This document shows, one piece after another, positions 58,324 through 64,000 of a stretch of 64,000 bases of DNA. Numbering within the stretch: the first letter of the stretch is position 1; every line of letters starts with the position of its first letter. Source of the DNA: Jaapia argillacea MUCL 33604 (lineage: Eukaryota; Basidiomycota; Agaricomycetes; Jaapiales; Jaapiaceae); assembly GCA_000697665.1 (NCBI GenBank), contig KL197726.1, forward strand, positions 309,164 to 373,163, in the 5' to 3' direction. A program made the translations under genes and the position numbers. The notes under the pieces were generated by a model. That model saw only the letters and a program-made list of their open reading frames with translations. It did no database searches and was not told the origin of the DNA.

Positions 58324-59142
58324 GAAATCATATTCATGGCAAAATTTCGCACGATACGTAAGTAACGGCACCCACCGCCGACTGCACAATAGCAGTTTCA
58401 GTTTCTCGTAGCGCCGCCTAGCTCACTTCCTTCCTGACCTGTAAGTATCGGCAGAGGACCGACCATGAAGCCTCCTTGATCTACTTGTCTCTGGCATCAC
58501 GCGCGGAGTCCTTTGCTTTGATCGTGGACACCCAAAATAGCCTCATTCTTCCGTTGGGGCCCAATCTGGAAACGACTTCCTCACCCTTCTCCGAACAAAA
58601 ACTATGGCAGATCATGTTGACCCCATATGCTCTAAAGCTTCGCAAGGATAAACCGCGGGTCCGATCATCGACCATCGCACGTCCTCGAAGGATGTTTCGC
58701 GGATAAATGTTCCCCTCCAGCACCGAAGGGTGTTGTTGGACATCATGGTTGCTTTCACTTGGCATCATTTATTTGGAACTATTTCTTCTGCCAAGTAAAA
58801 ATGGTCCCGTATACGTGAAGAAGGGCTTCGATGTGTTTCGTAGCGTTCATCTCCCTTGCCCTTGCGCGAACGGCCTTCAATCATCGTCGCGTTCAAGTCG
58901 CGTTAGGGGACGATCCCCGACGTTCAGGCGAACATAAACCGCCCCCCTACTTACCTCCCAGATCGTTTCCTCCTCCGCTCGACGACTATTTTCGTCCTCT
59001 CCAAAACACCTGCGTACCCCCCCTTTGTCGGTCGGATTGAACTCGGCGGTCTGCAAGCTAGAACGATACTCGCTGGCACGGGGATGTCGCTCAGGAATAG
59101 CAACAACTTATTCTCTTGATATCTTTTGGATTGTCGCAAAGG
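58324..59142. other. intergenic, promoter region of the endoglucanase
   Basis: 819 bp. Short frames only. The right end leads into the TATA box at 59,143. Confidence 0.45.
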
Positions 59143-59149
59143 TATAAAG
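59143..59149 (+). promoter_or_regulatory. TATA box of the endoglucanase gene
   Basis: TATAAAG lies 58 bp before the ATG at 59207. Confidence 0.5.
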
Positions 59150-59206
59150 AGGAGGTGAGCAAGTCTCTGGAAGGCAGCGCAGCAAGAGTATCATCGAGAA
59201 ACAACA

Positions 59207-61024
59207 ATGAAGACTGTCTACGCCCTCGGTTTCATTGGGCTAACCGCCCTCTCCGTTCGCGGCCAAGCCGCTTTGTACGGTCAATGTAAGCCTGGTCCAC
59301 CGCTCTCGCTTTGGCCCTTGGTCGTGTTCTGAACATATCGGTTTTTTCCTAACACAGGCGGTGGTGCAAATTGGACCGGTGCGACGACTTGTGTCGCCGG
59401 CGCTGTTTGCACCTACTCCAATGCTTGTACGTACAAGCACCACTCTTTCCATTTCACTCTTGCGATATCTTGACATTCTTCTCCAGATTACTCCCAGTGC
59501 CTCCCCGCAAGCAGCTCTAGCTCTAGCACCCACTCGACTACCACGACGAGTTCGAGCCACTCAACCACAACGACTAGCACCTCGCACACGACCACGACCA
59601 CGACCACGTCCGCTGCACCAACTACCACTGGGACTGGCTCTGGCTCCTTGAAGTTCTACGGTGTCAACATCGCTGGTTTCGATTTCGTTCGTCGCGTTTC
59701 TTTCGTTTCTTGTGTCATTTCTGATCGACTGTCTACAGGGATGCGACACCTCCGGTGATTGCACTGAATCTGGTGCTTACCCGCCTTTGCTTGTGTATTA
59801 TGGTCAGTGGCTTCACACTCGATGTATCCTCACGAACTGACTCGAGTTTCTGCTGCAGGTGCTGATGGTGCTGGGCAAATGACCCACTTCGTCAACGATG
59901 ATGGGTACAACATCTTCAGTACGTGCCCGACACGAGCTGGTGATGACAATGTATTAACTGTCAGTGTTCAGGGTTGCCCGTCAGCTGGCAATTCCTGACC
60001 AACAACGCCGAGACTGGGGTTCTCAATTCCACCACCCTCGCTGAATACAACACCCTAGTCCAGGATTGTTTGTCCACTGGTGCCTACTGTATCATCGATA
60101 TCCACAACTACGCCAGGTTCAACGGAGCGGTTCGTCGTCGTATTTGTCTCTTCCCACCAGACAGTATGTTCATTGGGTCTCTGGCAAACTATAGATTATT
60201 GGCCAGGGAGGACCGACCAACGAGGTCTTCGCTGAACTGTGGGGCAACATCGCCGCCAACTACGCCTCTGAATCCAAGATCATTTTCGGAGTGTCAGTCC
60301 ATTTTCTCCTCCTCCAAACGATTGTCCTTATGCGGGATTGTTTTGCAGTATGAACGAGCCCCATGACCTCAATGTCACTCTCTGGGCTGGGACCGTCCAG
60401 GCTGCAGTCACGGCCATTCGTAATGCTGGGTATAGTTCGTTTCCCCCACCCACTTTTTCGGGACTCATCTCGTTCGCTCCATCAGTGCCACTACTCAGAT
60501 AATCCTGCTTCCGGGTGACAACTACACTTCGGCTGCCACCATCTATTCCGATGGCTCCGGTGCCGCTCTTTTGACCGTCAAGAACCCCGACGGCACCACT
60601 ACCAACCTCGTCTTCGACGTCCACAAGTACCTCGACTCTGACAACTCTGGTACTTCCGACGTCTGTGTCACCGACAACGTTAGTGAAGCTTGGGAGCCTC
60701 TTGCTGCCTGGTTGCGCACAAATGGTCGTCAAGCTCTGAACTCGGAGACTGGTGGAGGTAACACTGCTTCTTGTGTCCAGTATATGTGCCAGCAAATTGC
60801 GTACATGAAAGCTAACGCTTCTGATGGTGCGCACCCACCCTCGCCCTCGATTACTTGCATGGTTGTGGTTACTAATATACATCCGGTTTGCAGTTATCCT
60901 CGGATATGTTGGCTGGGCTGCTGGAAACTTCGCCACCACCTACGTCCTCAGCGAGACCCCCACCGACACCAACGGAGTCTGGACCGATACTGAGCTCGTT
61001 TCCTCCTGCATGGCCCCCAAATAA
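59207..61024 (+). CDS. secreted endo-beta-1,4-glucanase, CBM1-GH5
   Basis: Cuts cellulose chains internally. Ten exons: 59207-59285, 59358-59426, 59487-59686, 59739-59802, 59859-59918, 59972-60129, 60195-60292, 60349-60429, 60486-60826 and 60894-61024. They total 1,281 nt, 426 residues. Order: signal peptide, CBM1 (YGQCGGANWTGATTC to YYSQCLP), a Ser/Thr linker of about 45 residues, then a GH5 (subfamily 5-like) barrel. RLPVSWQFL, CIIDIHNYARFNG, the acid/base Glu in FGVMNEPHD, FDVHKYLDSDNSGT and the nucleophile Glu in LNSETGGG are all present. The linker should be heavily O-glycosylated. All introns are GT-AG. Confidence 0.95.
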
Positions 61025-61906
61025 GCCATCGATTTGGAGTGTAGAAGAGTTTTCCAGTAGAAGGATAAAACTACTTGTCTTTTGTCTGTGGTTTTGTGTC
61101 CGTATAATTGGACGATTACATGTGAAATCTGATGAATGTAGGGTTTTTGTTGCTTTGATGAGGCTTGCTCTTTTGAGGTTTCCGTCAAGGCCCATGTAAA
61201 GTTTGCAGGAGACTTGGAGGCTGCCAGTGCGTCGCTAGGGGCTCCGTTATCTTCAGAAGGCGTCGCGTTGGCTGTGGCAGGGAAGCTAATCTTGCAATTT
61301 GACATAAACCACCGTACGTCTGCAGTTTGCACGATGACGTCGGACAAGTTCCTCAGGTTCCAGAGGTCGTCTTCAAGTTGACTCGTCGGTGACAGTCCCT
61401 TAATGTATGTTGTTGAAGGAGATTACTTGCTTGAAATGAAATGAAAAGGGCCAGAATTTGGAAGTCCAATGGTGGAGAGGAACGAAAATTCGTCGCTTTA
61501 ATTTGAGTGATTTGAAGGCGGGCCCTCTGTGCGGCACACAATATCCGAAGAGATTGTGCTCCCATTGTGTTCAATGCGATCGGGGCAGCACAAACGTCGC
61601 GTTAAGAGACAAAGTGAATCCTTGGCCTCATTACTTGGCCAACCCCTGCTTAACGCACGGGGAAAATATCCAATATGTATTCGAATACCCTCCGGGAACG
61701 AGAAAACACTTCCACCGTGTCGACCTGGCGATCATGGGAGCTATCCGCTGGTTATCGATATTATAGAGAGTGATCACATCGTAACGCTTAATCCGGGAGG
61801 GATAGTAGCTGTGAGGGAGGTCAAAGACCCAGATCCGCGATGCGAAGGAATAGTCGACCTCGATAACCAAAGCCGTCCGACCCTGTCACCCTATTCCCAG
61901 CGCTCC
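61025..61906. other. intergenic, weak antisense frame
   Basis: A minus-strand stretch at 61,395-61,190 reads like protein (LEDDLWNLRNLSDVIVQTAD) but has no start I can place and runs into the end of the endoglucanase gene. Confidence 0.3.
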
Positions 61907-63145
61907 CTATTCGTCTTCGCCTGGGTACAGATTGAAAGATGAGTGCAGGTCAATTCTCAACCTAGGCAGCCGAGCATGGATCCGAGTAGCCAGTCCATCC
62001 GTGTAATCCCCCCAAAAGGGGCGCCCTTGACCCACCAACTCGACACATCGTAATGTTGGCTCCATGGACTTGAACGCACGAACCACCTCATCGACCTGAG
62101 GCCCAAAGCTATTGTCAATGTGGCACAAGTAGAAGATCGTCCGTAACGATGGCGGTTTGGAAGGAGCGATGGCACGAATGGCCGATAAATCGCCGGAAAG
62201 GTAGTGGAGGTGTTGGAACGAACCAACTGGGAATTGTGGGCCTGAATAATTCGATAGATCCAACCATTCGATGGACGGGTGTCGAGCGAGGAATTTGTTG
62301 AAGGTCGAAGAGGAGTAGATAGATGGCCACAGGTCCAACTTCTTGAGATACCTCCAGTGCACGATATCCAAGATGGCGTCAAACGATTCGACGGCGGAGT
62401 TGTGCGGGGTGAAACGAGAGTGGAAGATCGAAAGGCACTTTAGCTTGGGGCAACCCAATAGAAATCTCTTCCAAACATCCACTGCGGCACTATCCACAGG
62501 GCCGCCGCGGCCGCTTGAACCCGCATCGATATGGAGATGAGTGAGATTGGGGAGGTCAAGCACCTACAGGCTGGACGTCAGTTATAAAAAAAGGACCAGA
62601 ACTATGGAGCACACCTGGGAATTCCGCCTTCGATGACTAGCCACGCGGCAAGTCAAAAGATATACGCCAATTTTTAGCAGTATGGAAATGAGAGAACCAA
62701 AGCCGCTCAAGGCGTCTCGATCCTTTTCATCATCTATTACTCCAAAAAGCAGTGATGCAAGCGTGACACACATGGACTTAACGACATGCGAGATCGTCGA
62801 GATGATGGCAGCGATAAATCCGGCTCCGACATCGTCAGGAGCAAGGCCGAGAGTGTAGTCGAAAACGTGGGGTGACGTCGACGGGTCGGCGTCGGGGGCG
62901 ATACTCAAAACGCGAACATGACAAGCAAGTTCAGGGTGGGATGAAAGATGGTCCCAGAGGTGGTGATATTCAAACGGAGCAATGATAGTTGCGTACTCCA
63001 GCTTTTTCAAGATATCAGGGATCAGGAGGTCCTTGAGGCGTCGACAAGACAAAGCGAGTGATAGGATATCACGGGGTTTGTCGATGTCGTCGGTGATAAT
63101 GTCGAGGAGCTCTCGCGGGATGTTTGTGATAGATGGTGGGGACAT
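61907..63145 (-). CDS. F-box / leucine-rich protein
   Basis: Exons 63145-62615 and 62563-61907 (531 and 657 nt) give 395 residues. The N-terminal F-box reads NIPRELLDIITDDIDKPRDI, then LALSCRRLKDLLIP. Leu-rich segments (LPNLTHLHIDAG, CPKLKCLSIFHSRF, LKKLDLWPSIY, IEWLDLSNYSG) resemble irregular LRRs. Like the F-box gene at 17.8 kb it would feed substrates to an SCF ubiquitin ligase. The two are not close paralogues. Confidence 0.85.
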
Positions 63146-63385
63146 GATGGGGAACGTTATGATGCGAATATTAATCTAGTATCGGTGTGGACAATATAAA
63201 CCCGCTCATCGATCACGATCGCCATGGTCATCTTGATGTCACCTCTGAGGCTAATTGTATTCAAGGAGTATTGTTCATAGATCGGCGGTGAGAGGACCAA
63301 GTCGGGATGCCGGGGATGGTTGACCTGGATAACTGAACAATATTAATCTGATCGAAAGTGATTCATGGAGAGGCGCGATAGGGCT

Positions 63386-63583
63386 TTACTCGTGGTTTAC
63401 AACTCTCAAATACGAGGAAAAGGGTCTCCATGGTAGGAGAGGTGGCCCAGAAGTTGTTGTGCTCGGAGGAGACGACGTCCCCAACTCCCTCTTCGGCAAG
63501 GATATGATATTGGTTGCAGCTCGCTTATCACCACGCGGATATCGATCACTTTCGCCCCCACAAGCAGTTGATTTAGAGCCCAT
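63386..63583 (-). CDS. possible small hypothetical protein (65 aa)
   Basis: An ATG frame rich in Ser, Pro and Arg, divergent from nothing recognisable. It could be a first exon. Weak support. Confidence 0.2.
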   Translation of the reverse strand: MGSKSTACGGESDRYPRGDKRAATNIISLPKRELGTSSPPSTTTSGPPLLPWRPFSSYLRVVNHE

Positions 63584-64000
63584 TGCTATCCATCCATACA
63601 GTAACTAGTGCAATGCTCCCCAACGATCGCCACCTTTCTAACCGCCGCATATATTGACCATGGCTACTAGAACCCGGCACCTTTTAGATTACATCTGGTG
63701 GGAACATGGCCGACGGGATAACCGCTGATGGAATTACACGGATTGAATGTACTGTGCTATACGCGTATTGAGTATACCGTGCATAGCGCGGAATGAAAAT
63801 TTCATATATACTTCTTTCCTCCGCCACATCCCGGTTTGGCCACCCATCGCCTCTTTTCGTCTTTCGTCTCACGTCCGTCGCTGTCCTCGCTGTCGTCGGC
63901 TCCGTCGCTGCCATCCATCATCTCCCCTACTCGTCTTTGACGATGTCAATCCTATCTCCTTGTTTCGCCGTTTGACTCTGCATTCATAAGGACGGTCAAG
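63584..64000. other. window end, nothing supportable
   Basis: Overlapping frames of 60-80 codons on both strands at 63,684-63,989, with no motif. Confidence 0.4.

Noticed and set aside
61000-61347. Antisense frame over the end of the endoglucanase
   Set aside because: Part reads like protein, but no start or splice model could be found and it overlaps the enzyme's last exon.

Overview
The window is nuclear DNA of a filamentous basidiomycete, most likely an Agaricomycete. Genes are closely spaced and broken by many 45-70 bp introns, most of which obey GT-AG. The gene content fits a wood- or litter-decaying mushroom: a secreted GH35 beta-galactosidase, a GH18 chitinase, a CBM1-GH5 endoglucanase, two small RlpA-like secreted proteins and several F-box proteins. 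There are no operons, CRISPR arrays or phage features. Exon models were built by hand; in most multi-exon models the exon lengths sum to a whole number of codons, which independently checks the splicing.

Layout. 0-10.4 kb: the 3' end of an unknown gene, a 19-exon beta-galactosidase, an N-acetylglucosamine kinase and a glycerol-dehydrogenase-type oxidoreductase. 10.5-14.3 kb: a roughly 1.8 kb tandem duplication holding two intact RlpA-like genes. 15-19 kb: an Erv14/cornichon cargo receptor, a 5'-truncated non-LTR retrotransposon with an 866 bp assembly gap inside it, and the F-box gene whose stop codon it abuts. 20-28 kb: chitinase, small candidate genes, an RRM/RGG RNA-binding protein and a polytopic membrane protein. 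28.6-35 kb: two intact DUF1963-like (YwqG-like) genes and one broken copy, with other hypothetical genes between them. 36-39.7 kb: gene-poor DNA with tandem repeats and two tRNA-Leu-like genes, one degenerate. 39.7-44.9 kb: two tandem copies of a large unrecognised multi-exon gene, both dead. 45.7-52 kb: an Asteroid/XPG-like protein, a hypothetical protein and a cyclophilin. 54.8-57.2 kb: a dead gene combining about 60-residue repeats with a separate C-terminal domain. 58-64 kb: a second retrotransposon fragment, the endoglucanase and an F-box/LRR gene.

Genes that may work together: the chitinase and GlcNAc kinase could both serve chitin turnover, and the beta-galactosidase and endoglucanase both attack plant polysaccharides. 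They are scattered and nothing shows they are co-regulated.

The most unusual region is 39.7-44.9 kb. The first copy keeps one reading frame for 3 kb and is broken only by seven in-frame stops (six TGA, one TAA) with no frameshift. The adjacent second copy has lost essentially every CpG: one remains in about 1.25 kb, inside a tRNA-like A box. This looks like two stages of cytosine-deamination decay of a duplicated gene family. Three GC-AG introns in one beta-galactosidase gene and two retrotransposon insertions with readable target-site duplications are the other well-supported oddities.
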